A DNA stretch of 64,000 nt from JACRBR01 sp964371355 (GTDB lineage: Bacteria > Chloroflexota > Dehalococcoidia > DSTF01 > JACRBR01), in NCBI GenBank assembly GCA_964371355.1, contig CAYJMG010000005.1, positions 1 through 64,000 on the forward strand, written 5' to 3'. The position numbers and the translations under genes were made by a program. How positions within the stretch are numbered: position 1 is the stretch's first letter; each line of letters starts with the position of its first letter. Under the pieces are notes generated by a model, which ran no database searches, was not told where the DNA came from, and saw nothing but the letters and a program-made list of their open reading frames with translations. This document shows, piece after piece, positions 6,359-15,609 of the stretch.

Positions 6359-8353
6359 ATGCACGACGCCACCCGTCCGACCGCACGCAGTGCTGCAGCT
6401 GCTCTTCTGGCCGCCGCGGCCCTCGCGCTCGTTGCATTCGGTGTCGCGCACGGTCAGGATCCGGGCACGCGTGCGTCCATTGCCAGCGTCACCGAGCTTG
6501 AGTACCCGAACCTGCAGATCGCCGTGAACACTGAGGACACTTCCGGCCTTGGCGCCGGCGCCCTCGGCCCCGAGGCGTTCGCGATCGCCGTTGACGGCAA
6601 GTCCGCCGAGGTGTCCGCCGTCGAGCTTGCTTCCAGTACCACCAGCCCGCTCGACGTACTGCTCATGATTGACACGAGCGGCAGCACCGAGGGCGAGGGC
6701 CTGGCGCAGGCGAAGTCCGCCGCCATCTCGTTCATCCGCAACCTCGCGCCCGAGGACCGCGTCGCCGTCATGCGCTTCGCGAACTCCGTCACGGTCCAGC
6801 AGGATTTCACGACCGACAAAGAGGCCGCCGTCGCTGCCGTGCAGGGCCTCGCTGCCAGGGGCCAGACGGAGCTTTACAAGGCGGCCGCCGGCGCCGTCAG
6901 CCAGGCCGCGACATCCGCCTCCGCCCGCCGCGCCGTCATCCTGCTGACCGACGGCTCCCAGGACGTGCTCGTCACCGATGTCACGGCGGCCGACGCCCTG
7001 AACCTCGCCGACGCCACCGGCATCCCCGTCTTCACGATCGCGCAGGGCGCCGCCATCGAAGACGCCAGCTTCCTCCTGGACCTGGCGAACGCATCCAACG
7101 GCGCCTATCTTGAGGCCCCCACGCCCTCCGACCTCACCGGCGTCTACGAGAGCATTGGGCGGCTGCTGCAGAACCAGTACCTGGTGACGTTCGATGGCTC
7201 GGCCGCCGCCGGCAAGCCTGAATCCGCCATCGCCATACAGGTGACGGCCAATGGGCGCACGGCCACCGCGTCTACAACCTTTACGGCCAGCGCCGCCTTC
7301 GCCGCGCCCACCGTCTCCGTCTCCGGCCTGGCCGCGGGCGAGGCGATCGACGAGGCGCGTGAAGTCATGGTGACGGCGACCGGCGCGCAGCCCATTACGA
7401 AGGCAGCGTTCTACGTGGACGGCATCAACGTCTTCGAGGCTTCCGCCGACCCGTTCACCTTCACCTATGATCCCGATGTCTTCGGCGAGGGCGAGCACAC
7501 GCTGCGCGTCTCCGTCACCATCGGCGGCAAGCTGATCGACGGCGCGCCCGTAGCCTTTACCTCAATACCGGCGGCGCCCGTCGTCACGGAGGATCCCGCC
7601 GGCGGCGGAGGGGGTTCGCTCCCCGTGCTGCCTATCGCCCTCGTCGTGGGCGCGCTCGCCGTCGTCGGCGCCGGCTTCCTCGTCGTCCAGCGCATCCGCA
7701 CCACCTCCGGCCCCTCGCTCGCCATGGTCTCGCCCGACCAGCGGGTCACGCCGTGGGCCACCAAGCACCGCACCATCACGAAGGCGTCCGTCGATGGTGG
7801 CGAAACAGCTGAAGACGAGCCGGTGCCCGCCGAGGAGATCGGCGAACCGTTGGGCGTCCTCATTTCTCGCGCTGGCTCCGACCTCGGCCAGGAATACGCG
7901 GTCGGTGGCAAGCCCGTCAGCATCGGCTCCAGCCCGCGCTGCGCCGTCTATATCAACGACCCGCGTCTGGCGTCCGAAGAGGTCCGCATCTGGATCCGAA
8001 AGGGTAGCCTGATGCTCCACCGTCTCACGCGCCTGACCACCATCGCGACCGAAGGCGTCGCCGGCGGCTGGACGATGATGGACCCCGGCGAGACCTTCCA
8101 GGTCGGCGAACACACCTTCGAGTTCCGCCTGCTGCCGGAAGGCGCGCCGCTCCCCGAGCCGAAAGCCGCGCCCTCTGCCCCCTCCCCGGTCCCCAACATC
8201 CTCCGCGACCGGCCCGAGACCGCTGGGGCGCCCCCTGTCCCGCCCATGCCCGAACCGGGCTTGGCCGACGACCGCCCGCGCCGGCTGACCGAGCTTATGC
8301 CGCGCGAGATGGGCTTCTCCCACCAGGACGTCGACGACGAGCAAGCCAGCTAG
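6359..8353 (+). CDS. secreted/membrane VWA-domain protein with cytoplasmic FHA-like domain
   Basis: The 664 residues start with a signal sequence (about 10-33, AAALLAAAALALVAFG). A von Willebrand A domain follows (about 98-270) whose metal site is DTSGS at 105-109, then a beta-rich Ig-like region (about 300-400). One transmembrane helix (about 415-437, VLPIALVVGALAVVGAG) precedes an FHA-like fold (about 505-600, containing SIGSSPRCAVYINDPRLASE) and a Pro-rich tail. The VWA part should be outside and the FHA part inside, so the protein could couple surface adhesion to phospho-Thr signalling. It sits upstream of the Tad genes on the same strand. The FHA call rests on pattern only. Confidence 0.8.
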   Translation: MHDATRPTARSAAAALLAAAALALVAFGVAHGQDPGTRASIASVTELEYPNLQIAVNTEDTSGLGAGALGPEAFAIAVDGKSAEVSAVELASSTTSPLDVLLMIDTSGSTEGEGLAQAKSAAISFIRNLAPEDRVAVMRFANSVTVQQDFTTDKEAAVAAVQGLAARGQTELYKAAAGAVSQAATSASARRAVILLTDGSQDVLVTDVTAADALNLADATGIPVFTIAQGAAIEDASFLLDLANASNGAYLEAPTPSDLTGVYESIGRLLQNQYLVTFDGSAAAGKPESAIAIQVTANGRTATASTTFTASAAFAAPTVSVSGLAAGEAIDEAREVMVTATGAQPITKAAFYVDGINVFEASADPFTFTYDPDVFGEGEHTLRVSVTIGGKLIDGAPVAFTSIPAAPVVTEDPAGGGGGSLPVLPIALVVGALAVVGAGFLVVQRIRTTSGPSLAMVSPDQRVTPWATKHRTITKASVDGGETAEDEPVPAEEIGEPLGVLISRAGSDLGQEYAVGGKPVSIGSSPRCAVYINDPRLASEEVRIWIRKGSLMLHRLTRLTTIATEGVAGGWTMMDPGETFQVGEHTFEFRLLPEGAPLPEPKAAPSAPSPVPNILRDRPETAGAPPVPPMPEPGLADDRPRRLTELMPREMGFSHQDVDDEQAS

Positions 8354-8745
8354 CCACTGGCAGCGCCACGCGGAGCTTTCGGCCGGGTCCCGCCGGGCGG
8401 CGACGCCGGAGCACGGCTTGCGGTCAGCGCGGGCAGCGTTGCTCCTGTTCGTCGGTAGCCTCTGCGTCGTGCGGCCTCCGGCCGGCGAGGATTCTCCTGG
8501 ATGACCGGCGCGGGCGTGAGTCCTCGCCATCACCGATGACCGACGGGCATCTCCCGCTCCTCGAAGCTGTAAGAACCCGCCCGCTCGCGAGTCTAACCCT
8601 CAAGCAGACCTTCCGGCCTGCCGATCTTCATTGGGGTGTGAGGGGATGCCCGCGGTGCCACCAGAAACGGCCCGTAGGCGGCGGCTCCAATCCTGGTTCC
8701 TCAACTCCCCGCTGGCTGTGCCGTAGCTCAGGAGTGCCGCCGTAC
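8354..8745. other. 392-bp gap before the sigma-factor gene
   Basis: No convincing gene. The sigma-factor frame is open upstream to 8536 but the extra residues do not resemble any sigma domain. The stretch is G+C-rich with local hairpin potential; no known RNA motif was recognised. AGGAG at 8730-8734 is the ribosome site for the downstream gene. Confidence 0.5.
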
Positions 8746-9321
8746 ATGGTGGGTGCCAACAGCGCTGTCCCGCGAGCCAACGACGATACGCCCCTGGTCT
8801 ACCGCGCCATCCAGAAGGACCAGGAGGCGTTCGGCGAGCTGTACGACCGCCACGTGGTCCGGGTGTACCGCCACCTCTACTACATGGTGGGCAACGCCGC
8901 CGAGGCCGAGGACCTGACCGCCCAGACGTTCCTGCGCGCGTGGGAGGCGATCCCCCGCTACCAGGTGCGTGGCGCGCCCTTCGTCTCCTGGCTCCTCCGC
9001 ATCGGCCACAACCTCGGCGTCAGCCACCTGCGCTCCAAGAAGGAGTCATCGCAGCTTCACGACGGCATCGTCGACGAGAAGATGCGTATCGACCCCGAAA
9101 GCTCGTATATGCAGACCGCCGATGAGGAACTGGTCCGCGAGGCCATCTTGCGCCTGCGCGAGGAGCAGCGGCAGGTGATCATCCTCCGCTTCATTGAGGA
9201 TCTGGATTACAAGGAAGTTGCCGAGATTATCGGTAAGAGCGTGGCCGCTATCCGCGTAATCCAGCACCGCGCCCTCAATTCGCTCCGCAAGCAGATGAAG
9301 CTGCTGGACCCGGCGGTCTGA
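8746..9321 (+). CDS. ECF-like sigma-70 family RNA polymerase sigma factor
   Basis: From ATG 8746 the protein has 191 residues with sigma region 2 (about 17-90: EAFGELYDRHVVRVYRHLYY, then AEDLTAQTFLRAWEAIPRY) and region 4 (about 125-180: LREEQRQVIILRFIEDLDYK with a following helix-turn-helix EVAEIIGKSVAAIRVIQHRA). There is no region 3, as in group 4 (ECF) factors. The start is fixed by AGGAG upstream and by where domain similarity begins. No anti-sigma gene is adjacent. Its position between the VWA-FHA protein and the Tad genes suggests it may transcribe the pilus cluster, which is unproven. Confidence 0.9.
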   Translation: MVGANSAVPRANDDTPLVYRAIQKDQEAFGELYDRHVVRVYRHLYYMVGNAAEAEDLTAQTFLRAWEAIPRYQVRGAPFVSWLLRIGHNLGVSHLRSKKESSQLHDGIVDEKMRIDPESSYMQTADEELVREAILRLREEQRQVIILRFIEDLDYKEVAEIIGKSVAAIRVIQHRALNSLRKQMKLLDPAV

Positions 9322-9526
9322 GGCCGGGCCGGAGCACCGACGTTCAGGGGGGTCAGAGGGGGTACAGGCGCCCGAAATCCGGCAGGGCCCTCTCCTGCTG
9401 GAACGTAAAGCGGCGCCCTCGGACGCCGATACCTATACAGCGTAAGCAGCCGGGCCCGGGCCGCACCGTGCCCGCCCCGGCAGCCTCGTGGCCACCGGGC
9501 CCAAACACGGACATGGGGGACTGACC

Positions 9527-10444
9527 ATGGCACAGAGAGCCGCAAGCAGCGCGCAAGGCAGGCTGAATCGCCGCTTCCTCTTGGTGGCGATCCTCCTGGC
9601 AGGTCTCAGCGCTGCGCTCGTATACGCGCGCATCGCCGCCACGGACGACGGCTCGTCCGGTGGTGGTGGCAGTTCGGTCGCTGGGGACCAGAAGGTCGTC
9701 GTCGCCCGGATCTCCATCCAGGAGCGCACGACCATCACCAGCGAGATGCTCGAGCTGAAGAACGTGTCCGGCAACAGCGTGGCCACCGGCGCTCTCACGA
9801 CGGTCGAGGACGCGATTGGCAAGGTCACCAAGTTCCCCATCGAGGTCAACCAGCAGGTGCTCTCGACGGCCGTCGTCGATACCTCCCGCCCGCTGTCCGA
9901 TGCGCAGCTCGCGTTCGTGGTGCCCACCGACAAGCGCGCCTTCTCCATCTCCGCGAGCCAGGTGCTGACGGCCGGCGGGCTGCTACTGCCCGGCGACTAC
10001 GTGGACGTTGTCTGGCTCTGCTGCGAGAACGGAATCGAGTGGCAGGGGACGGCCGGCAAGACGGTCAGCACCAGCGCCATCATCTTTAGCCGTCCCGTCC
10101 TGCAGAACGTGCAGATCGCGGCCGTCGCGCAGCAGATCGTCCCCTCCGGACCCGTCAGCTCCGGCGATCCGGAGTCCGGAACCGGAAGCGACGCGGAGAA
10201 CCCCATCGCTGCCGACACGCCGAGCCAGGTGCCCGACGCCGCGACCATTACGCTGCTCGTCACGCCCGAACAGGCTGGCATCCTGCTCATGGCCGAGGCC
10301 ACCGGCACGCTGCGCGTGGCGCTCCGCAACCCGGGCGACACGAACCTCATCGCCACGGCTATCGAGACCCAGTTCCTGACGCCCAACCTCATCCCCGAAG
10401 AGATCATGAGGCAGATCCAGAGCATCTTCACGACCACCGAGTAG
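9527..10444 (+). CDS. cpaB: Flp/Tad pilus assembly protein CpaB
   Basis: The 305-residue protein has an N-terminal membrane anchor (about 15-37, FLLVAILLAGLSAALVYARIA), a SAF domain (VVVARISIQERTTITSEML) and the CpaB/RcpC C-terminal region with AFVVPTDKRAFSI and LLPGDYVDVVWLC. A Ser/Gly/Asp-rich linker follows residue 200. In other systems CpaB sits at the envelope side of the Tad secretion channel. ATG 9527 is chosen over a GTG at 9488 because GGGGGA lies 7 nt upstream. It is the first of five co-directional tad genes. Confidence 0.9.
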   Translation: MAQRAASSAQGRLNRRFLLVAILLAGLSAALVYARIAATDDGSSGGGGSSVAGDQKVVVARISIQERTTITSEMLELKNVSGNSVATGALTTVEDAIGKVTKFPIEVNQQVLSTAVVDTSRPLSDAQLAFVVPTDKRAFSISASQVLTAGGLLLPGDYVDVVWLCCENGIEWQGTAGKTVSTSAIIFSRPVLQNVQIAAVAQQIVPSGPVSSGDPESGTGSDAENPIAADTPSQVPDAATITLLVTPEQAGILLMAEATGTLRVALRNPGDTNLIATAIETQFLTPNLIPEEIMRQIQSIFTTTE

Positions 10445-10497
10445 GACGCAGGCCTCGTACCAGTAGGGACGCTCAACGCGCAGGAGACGCACACAAC

Positions 10498-11691
10498 ATG
10501 GCGAGGAATCCGGAGATCGTCACCATCGACCCCGATCTCTCGAGTAGGGCCGAGACGAAGCGCGCCATCCAGCTCGCTCACTTTCAGGTCGTCGGGGAGT
10601 CCGGGTACGGTGTCGAAGCCGTCACGGTGGCCAAAGAGACCCCGCCGGACGTCTTCCTGGTCTCCGTCGAGGAGCCCATCGCCCTCGCCCTCCAGACCAT
10701 CGAGCAGCTCGCCGATGCGGTGCCGCACGCACCGACCATCGTCTACTCGTCGCTGACCGATGCTCAGTCCGTCCGCCGCTCGATGGTCGCCGGCGCCCGC
10801 GACTACCTGGTGAAGCCCCTCAAGCCCGAGGAGCTGAGCCGCGCCGTCTACGGCGTCCTCGAGCAGGAGGAGCGCAAGCGCCTCCGCAGCGAGGGCGGCA
10901 CCGGCGAGGTCGCCGCGCGCGGCACGGTGATCACCGTCTTTGGCGCGAAGGGCGGCATCGGCAAGACCACCATCTCCACCAACCTGGCGACGACCCTGGC
11001 CAAGATCACCGGGGCCAGCGTGTGCCTGCTCGACATGGACACGCGGTTCGGCGACGTGGCCATCATGATGGATATCGCCGTCGAGGCCTCCATCGCCGAT
11101 GTCGCCAAGAAGATCGACGAGATCGACCGCGACAAGATCAAGGACTACCTGGTCAAGCACTACTCGGGCGTCAACATCCTGCCCGCGCCCCTCCACCCCA
11201 CGGAGTGGCGCAACATGACGCCCCAGCACATCGAGAAGATCGTCGAGCTGGTCGCCCAGACGCACGACTACGTCGTCATCGACACGCCCGGCACCTTCAA
11301 CGAACTCATCGCTGCCACCCTCGAGCTGGCCAACCTCATCCTGCTCGTCACAAGCATGGACATCGCCAGCATCAAGGACACCGCCCTGGCGCTCGAGATG
11401 CTCCGGGCTGCCGCCGTCTCCGAGGACAAGGTGAAGCTCACCATCAACCACTCCACCGCCGCCAACAGCCTGCGTGAGGACGACGTCGCCCGGGTCCTGG
11501 AATACGACGTCTTCTGGCGTATTCCCCACGACCTGAGCGTCGCCTCCAGTACCCAGCTTGGCCAGCCGATTGTGATCGCGAAGCCCTATGCGCGCGTCTC
11601 GCGGGCCATCATCGACCTTGCCCACGCGCTCACCGGCACACGACAGGAGAAGCGCGGGTTCCTGGACCGGTTCCTCGGTCGCTCCGCCTGA
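10498..11691 (+). CDS. cpaE: Tad pilus localisation ATPase CpaE/TadZ
   Basis: The 397 residues combine an atypical receiver-like domain (1-125) with a ParA/MinD ATPase (about 140-390). The deviant Walker A is KGGIGKTT at 151-158 and the switch region is VVIDTPGTFNELI. The usual receiver phospho-aspartate position reads FLVSVEEP, without Asp, as expected of the degenerate receivers of TadZ. TadZ/CpaE positions the Tad apparatus at the membrane. AGGAG precedes ATG 10498. It lies 53 bp after cpaB and 25 bp before cpaF. Confidence 0.92.
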   Translation: MARNPEIVTIDPDLSSRAETKRAIQLAHFQVVGESGYGVEAVTVAKETPPDVFLVSVEEPIALALQTIEQLADAVPHAPTIVYSSLTDAQSVRRSMVAGARDYLVKPLKPEELSRAVYGVLEQEERKRLRSEGGTGEVAARGTVITVFGAKGGIGKTTISTNLATTLAKITGASVCLLDMDTRFGDVAIMMDIAVEASIADVAKKIDEIDRDKIKDYLVKHYSGVNILPAPLHPTEWRNMTPQHIEKIVELVAQTHDYVVIDTPGTFNELIAATLELANLILLVTSMDIASIKDTALALEMLRAAAVSEDKVKLTINHSTAANSLREDDVARVLEYDVFWRIPHDLSVASSTQLGQPIVIAKPYARVSRAIIDLAHALTGTRQEKRGFLDRFLGRSA

Positions 11692-11716
11692 TACCGCTTC
11701 GGAAGGAAGAATCGTC

Positions 11717-13099
11717 ATGGGTCAGTTCCAGTGGCAGACGAAAAGGATCCAGCCCGGACAGGGCGGGAGCGCGGCCAACGGTGGCGCAGCCTCGAATAGC
11801 TTTAGCCGCCCCGGCCAGATCTCGCAGAACGTCGTCGCCCTGAACGAGCTGAAGTTCACCCTCCACCAGCGCCTCATCGAGGAACTGGATCCCAACAAGC
11901 TGGAGGGCCTCGGCAGGGACAAGGCGCGCGAGGCCGTCGAACAGGCCGCCCGGACCCTCATTGCCCAGGAGATGCCCGGTATCGTCGGCACCACGCGAGA
12001 CGAGCTGGTCTCCGCCGTCGCTGATGAGGTCCTCGGCCTCGGCCCCCTCGAGCCTCTCCTCCGCGACGGCGCCATCTCCGAGGTCATGGTCAACGCGCCG
12101 GACACCGTCTTCTACGAGAAAGAGGGCCGGCTCTACCTAAGCTCCGTCCGCTTCCGCGATGACCAGCACATCATGCGCATCATCGAGCGCATCGTCGCCC
12201 CCCTCGGCCGTCGCGTCGACGAGTCGTCGCCCATGGTCGATGCCCGGTTGATGGACGGCTCCCGTGTCAACGTGATCATTCCACCCGTCGCGCCCAAGAG
12301 CCCGACGATCACCATCCGGAAGTTCCGCAAGGACAAGATGACCATCAACGACCTGGTCGCGACCGGGGCGTTGACCAACGAACTCGCGGAGTTCTTCCGC
12401 GCCTGCGTCCAGGCCAAGCTCAACATCCTCATCTCCGGCGGTACCGGCTCCGGTAAGACCACCATGCTCAACGCGCTCTCCTCCTTCATTCCGGATACCG
12501 AGCGCATCGTCACGATCGAGGACCCCACCGAGCTGCAGCTCCAGCAGGGCCACGTCGTCACGCTCGAGGCGCGCCCGCCCTCGCTGGAGGGCCGCGGCGA
12601 GGTCACGCAGCGCGATCTGGTCCGCAACTCCCTCCGCATGCGCCCCGACCGCATCATCGTCGGTGAGGTCCGCGGCGCCGAGGCCTTCGACATGCTCCAG
12701 GCGATGAACACCGGCCACGAGGGCTCCCTCGGCACGGTCCACGCCAACACTCCCCGCGACGCCCTCGCCCGCATCGAGAACATGGTCATGATGGCCGGGT
12801 TCGAGCTGCCCGTGAAGGCCATTCGCGAGCAGATGTCCTCTGCCATTCACATCGTCATCCAGATCGCCCGTTTCCCCGACGGTACCCGCAAGGTCACCAC
12901 CGTCTCGGAGATCGCGGGCATGGAGGGCCAGGTCGTGACCATGCAGGATCTGTTCCGGTTCGAGCAGGTCGGCGTCGACACGGATGGCCGCATCCTCGGC
13001 GAGCTGCGCACCACGGGTATCCGCCCGCGCTTCGCCGAAAAGTTCGAGGTCTCCGGCATTCACCTGCCGCCCGACCTGTTTGCAGTAGCGGGGTTCTGA
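11717..13099 (+). CDS. cpaF: Tad pilus assembly ATPase CpaF/TadA
   Basis: This 460-residue type II/IV secretion ATPase has a P-loop GGTGSGKTT near residue 245, the acidic box TIEDPTELQLQ, a Walker B region DRIIVGEVRGAEAFD and the His box GHEGSLGTVHANTP. It is the cytoplasmic hexameric motor that powers Flp pilus assembly. ATG 11717 is selected because GGAAGGAAGA lies upstream and the first 43 residues of the longer frame overlap cpaE without similarity. The stop overlaps tadB by one base (TGATG), indicating translational coupling. Confidence 0.93.
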   Translation: MGQFQWQTKRIQPGQGGSAANGGAASNSFSRPGQISQNVVALNELKFTLHQRLIEELDPNKLEGLGRDKAREAVEQAARTLIAQEMPGIVGTTRDELVSAVADEVLGLGPLEPLLRDGAISEVMVNAPDTVFYEKEGRLYLSSVRFRDDQHIMRIIERIVAPLGRRVDESSPMVDARLMDGSRVNVIIPPVAPKSPTITIRKFRKDKMTINDLVATGALTNELAEFFRACVQAKLNILISGGTGSGKTTMLNALSSFIPDTERIVTIEDPTELQLQQGHVVTLEARPPSLEGRGEVTQRDLVRNSLRMRPDRIIVGEVRGAEAFDMLQAMNTGHEGSLGTVHANTPRDALARIENMVMMAGFELPVKAIREQMSSAIHIVIQIARFPDGTRKVTTVSEIAGMEGQVVTMQDLFRFEQVGVDTDGRILGELRTTGIRPRFAEKFEVSGIHLPPDLFAVAGF

Positions 13100-14076
13100 T
13101 GTTGTTCGATCCGCTTGCCGCCGTAGCCGCGCTCTCCGTCATGGCGACGGTCGTCGTCGGGCTCTTCGCCTTCTATGGCAACGCCGTGCCCGCCTCCAAC
13201 GTCCGCGGCCGCCTGCAGGGCCTGATGTCGGGCACCTCCGTCGTCGAGGCCGCCGCGCAGTCGGCCGCCCTCCGCGCCCCGCGCACGGATACGGGCGTCC
13301 TCGCCAAGGTCGCCAGCCCCAGCATCGCCGAGCGCCTCTCGCAGCAGCTCGAGCGTGCCGACATGACGCTGAGCCCGGGCGAGTACATCGTCATCCGCTT
13401 CGCCCTGGCCGCCGTCGGGTTCATCGCGCCGTTCTTCTTCGTGCAGGGCGTCCTCGGGTGGATCGTCATGCTCGTAGGCGCCGTCGTCGGCTACAACCTG
13501 CCCAAGTTCTACATGAACCACCGCCGCAAGTCGCGCGTCGAGAAGCTCAACGCCCAGCTTCCCGAAGCCCTCACCATGATCTCCAGCTCCCTCAAGGCCG
13601 GGTTCGGACTCCTCCAGGCGCTCAGCGTCGCCTCCGAGCAGCTCTCGCACCCGATCTCGACGGAATTCGGCCGCACCATCCACGAGATGAACATCGGCTC
13701 CGGCGCCGAAGAGGCCCTCCAGGCGCTGGGCGAGCGCTCCGATAGCTACGACCTCGACATCGTCATCACGGCCATCCTCGTCCAGCGCACCGTCGGCGGT
13801 AACCTCGGCGAGATCCTGGACACCGTCGCCGACACCATGCGCGAGCGCATCCGCATCCGCGGCGAGATCCAGACGCTCACCGCCCAGCAGAAGCTCACCG
13901 GTATCGTCATCGGCCTCCTTCCGCTCGGCGTCGGCCTCCTGTTCTCCGTCATGAGCCCCGGCTATATCGACCCGCTCTTCACCACCGTCCTCGGCAAGGT
14001 GATGCTCGTTGTCGCCGTCGTGCTCGAGGTCGTCGGCATCATGGTCATCCAGCGCATTCTGAACATCGAGGTGTAG
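13099..14076 (+). CDS. tadB: Tad inner-membrane platform protein TadB (type II secretion F family)
   Basis: The 325-residue protein has an N-terminal transmembrane helix, a pair of helices at about 90-140, the T2SSF domain (about 150-280, with QLPEALTMISSSLKAGFGLL and DLDIVITAILVQRTVGGNLG) and two C-terminal helices ending in a short cytoplasmic tail. TadB and TadC form the platform that couples the CpaF motor to pilin extrusion. The start overlaps the cpaF stop; tadC follows after 2 bp. Confidence 0.9.
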   Translation: MLFDPLAAVAALSVMATVVVGLFAFYGNAVPASNVRGRLQGLMSGTSVVEAAAQSAALRAPRTDTGVLAKVASPSIAERLSQQLERADMTLSPGEYIVIRFALAAVGFIAPFFFVQGVLGWIVMLVGAVVGYNLPKFYMNHRRKSRVEKLNAQLPEALTMISSSLKAGFGLLQALSVASEQLSHPISTEFGRTIHEMNIGSGAEEALQALGERSDSYDLDIVITAILVQRTVGGNLGEILDTVADTMRERIRIRGEIQTLTAQQKLTGIVIGLLPLGVGLLFSVMSPGYIDPLFTTVLGKVMLVVAVVLEVVGIMVIQRILNIEV

Positions 14077-14078
14077 CG

Positions 14079-15020
14079 ATGGCTCTCGACCCAATCGCGC
14101 TGGTCATCGCCGGCATGATCTTCACCGCCATCGTCCTGGCGCTCGTCGGCATCACCTCGGGCAGCCAGTCGCACACGGCCGCGGCCGCCCGCCAGCGCCT
14201 CGAGGGATGGAAGCGCGGCGCCGACGTCGAACTCCCCACAAACGCCACGCGCGCCCCGGTGAAGGAACGCCTCCTGACGCCGATGCTTCTGGGCGTCACC
14301 GATGGCCTCCGCAGCCTGCTCCCCACGTCCCTCCTCAAGGGCGTCGAGAAGCAACTCATCTGGGCCGGCGAGCCCATGACCATGCAGGGCTTTCTGACCA
14401 TGCTCGTCGTCGCCGCCAGCGCATCGACCGGCCTCGGCATCTTGCTGGCCGTCGTCATGGGCGCCACGCTCTCGCTGATGTCCGCGGCCATCGTGCTTGG
14501 CATGGGCGGCGTCGGGTTCTTCATGCCCTTCTACCTCATCCGCTCGCGCGCCCGGCAGCGCCAGCACGCCATCATCAGAAGCCTGGCCGATGCCTTCGAC
14601 CTCATCACCACCTGCGTCGAGGCCGGCCTCGGTCTCGATGCCGCTCTCGCCCGCGTGGCCGAGAAGGTCGAGGGCCCCTTCGCCCAGGAACTCAAGCGCG
14701 CACTGCGCGATGTCGCCCTCGGCAAGTCCCGCCGCGAGGCCCTCAAGGAACTCGGCGACCGCACCGGGGTCCCGGACCTGATCCAGTTCGTAAACGCTGT
14801 CATCCAGGCCGAGGCCATGGGGTCGTCCATCGGCACAGTGCTTCGCGTCCAGGCCGACACCCTGCGCGTCCGCCGCCGCCAGCGCGCCGAAGAGGCCGCC
14901 TACAAGGCGCCCGTGAAGATGCTGTTCCCGCTCGTCCTCTGCATCTTTCCGACGCTATTCATCGTCATCCTCGGCCCTGCCATCATCGTCATCATGCAGG
15001 ACTTCCCGGGCGGCAAGTAA
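14079..15020 (+). CDS. tadC: Tad inner-membrane platform protein TadC (type II secretion F family)
   Basis: The 313 residues start with a transmembrane helix (PIALVIAGMIFTAIVLALVG), then two central helices (about 100-150), the T2SSF core ADAFDLITTCVEAGLGLDAA with FVNAVIQAEAMGSSIGTVL, and a C-terminal helix (MLFPLVLCIFPTLFIVILG). It is partner to TadB. No Flp pilin, prepilin peptidase, TadE/F minor pilin or secretin gene follows, so those must lie elsewhere in the genome. Confidence 0.9.
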   Translation: MALDPIALVIAGMIFTAIVLALVGITSGSQSHTAAAARQRLEGWKRGADVELPTNATRAPVKERLLTPMLLGVTDGLRSLLPTSLLKGVEKQLIWAGEPMTMQGFLTMLVVAASASTGLGILLAVVMGATLSLMSAAIVLGMGGVGFFMPFYLIRSRARQRQHAIIRSLADAFDLITTCVEAGLGLDAALARVAEKVEGPFAQELKRALRDVALGKSRREALKELGDRTGVPDLIQFVNAVIQAEAMGSSIGTVLRVQADTLRVRRRQRAEEAAYKAPVKMLFPLVLCIFPTLFIVILGPAIIVIMQDFPGGK

Positions 15021-15180
15021 CATCGTTGACGCCAATCGCCGGCAGGGCACAGCTTTGCAGCGGCCATCGTCGGTCCGCCGCAATTCGTACACCCGTACGG
15101 ACGCATCTTTAGACCTGTCCTCCGCCCGTTGCTAAGATAGACCCCGACCACCAGCACACGGATGCGAACACCGTCCGTGG

Positions 15181-15238
15181 ATGGCTGACGGCTGACGGCC
15201 AGGAAGCTAACGGCCAGGGAGCTAAGAGCTAAGGAGCG
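15181..15238. repeat. short tandem repeats before the ABM gene
   Basis: GGCTGAC occurs twice in tandem, followed by paired AAGCTAA/GAGCTAA-type units. Stop triplets TGA and TAA recur. A CACGGA/TCCGTG hairpin lies just upstream, around 15160-15180. Confidence 0.5.
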
Positions 15239-15244
15239 AACCCC

Positions 15245-15562
15245 GTGTTTATCGCCATGAACAACTTCAAGGTCGCGCCCGGCAAGGGCGAAGAGTTCGA
15301 GCGCATCTGGCGCGAGCGCGACACCTACCTCAAGGACGTCCCCGGCATCATCCGCTTCGCGCTGCTGCGCGGCGACGCCGAAGGCGAGTATGTCTCACAC
15401 TCCACGTGGGAGTCACGCGATGCCTTCATCGCGTGGACCCAGAGCGAAGCCTTCGCCGCCGGACACCGCGGGGGCTCCCTCATGGGCGTCCTTCAGGGCC
15501 CGCCCGCCGTCAAGCTGTACGAAGCCGTCCTCGCCGAGGACTTCACCGCAGTGAAAGCCTGA
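15245..15562 (+). CDS. antibiotic biosynthesis monooxygenase-domain protein (HmoA/IsdG-like)
   Basis: The 105 residues have the ABM ferredoxin-like fold: an N-terminal MFIAMNNFKVAPGKGEEFE with the Asn typical of IsdG-type heme monooxygenases, a YVSHSTWESRDAFIAWTQSE segment with the conserved Trp, and a C-terminal strand. Members either degrade heme or oxidise small aromatic metabolites. The GTG at 15245 is preceded by AAGGAGCG. The DUF2961 gene begins 48 bp downstream. Heme degradation is plausible but unproven. Confidence 0.75.
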   Translation: MFIAMNNFKVAPGKGEEFERIWRERDTYLKDVPGIIRFALLRGDAEGEYVSHSTWESRDAFIAWTQSEAFAAGHRGGSLMGVLQGPPAVKLYEAVLAEDFTAVKA

Positions 15563-15609
15563 TCCACGAGCTGCGAACAAACAGCCACGAATCACGAACT
15601 GAGAATCAC

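Noticed and set aside
8640..8720. tRNA-like stretch (GGTTCCTCAACTCC).
   Set aside because: No cloverleaf could be formed: there is no matching acceptor stem, D arm or TTCGA-type T loop.
8536..8745. 70-residue N-terminal extension of the sigma factor.
   Set aside because: Not sigma-like; AGGAG and domain start both favour ATG 8746.
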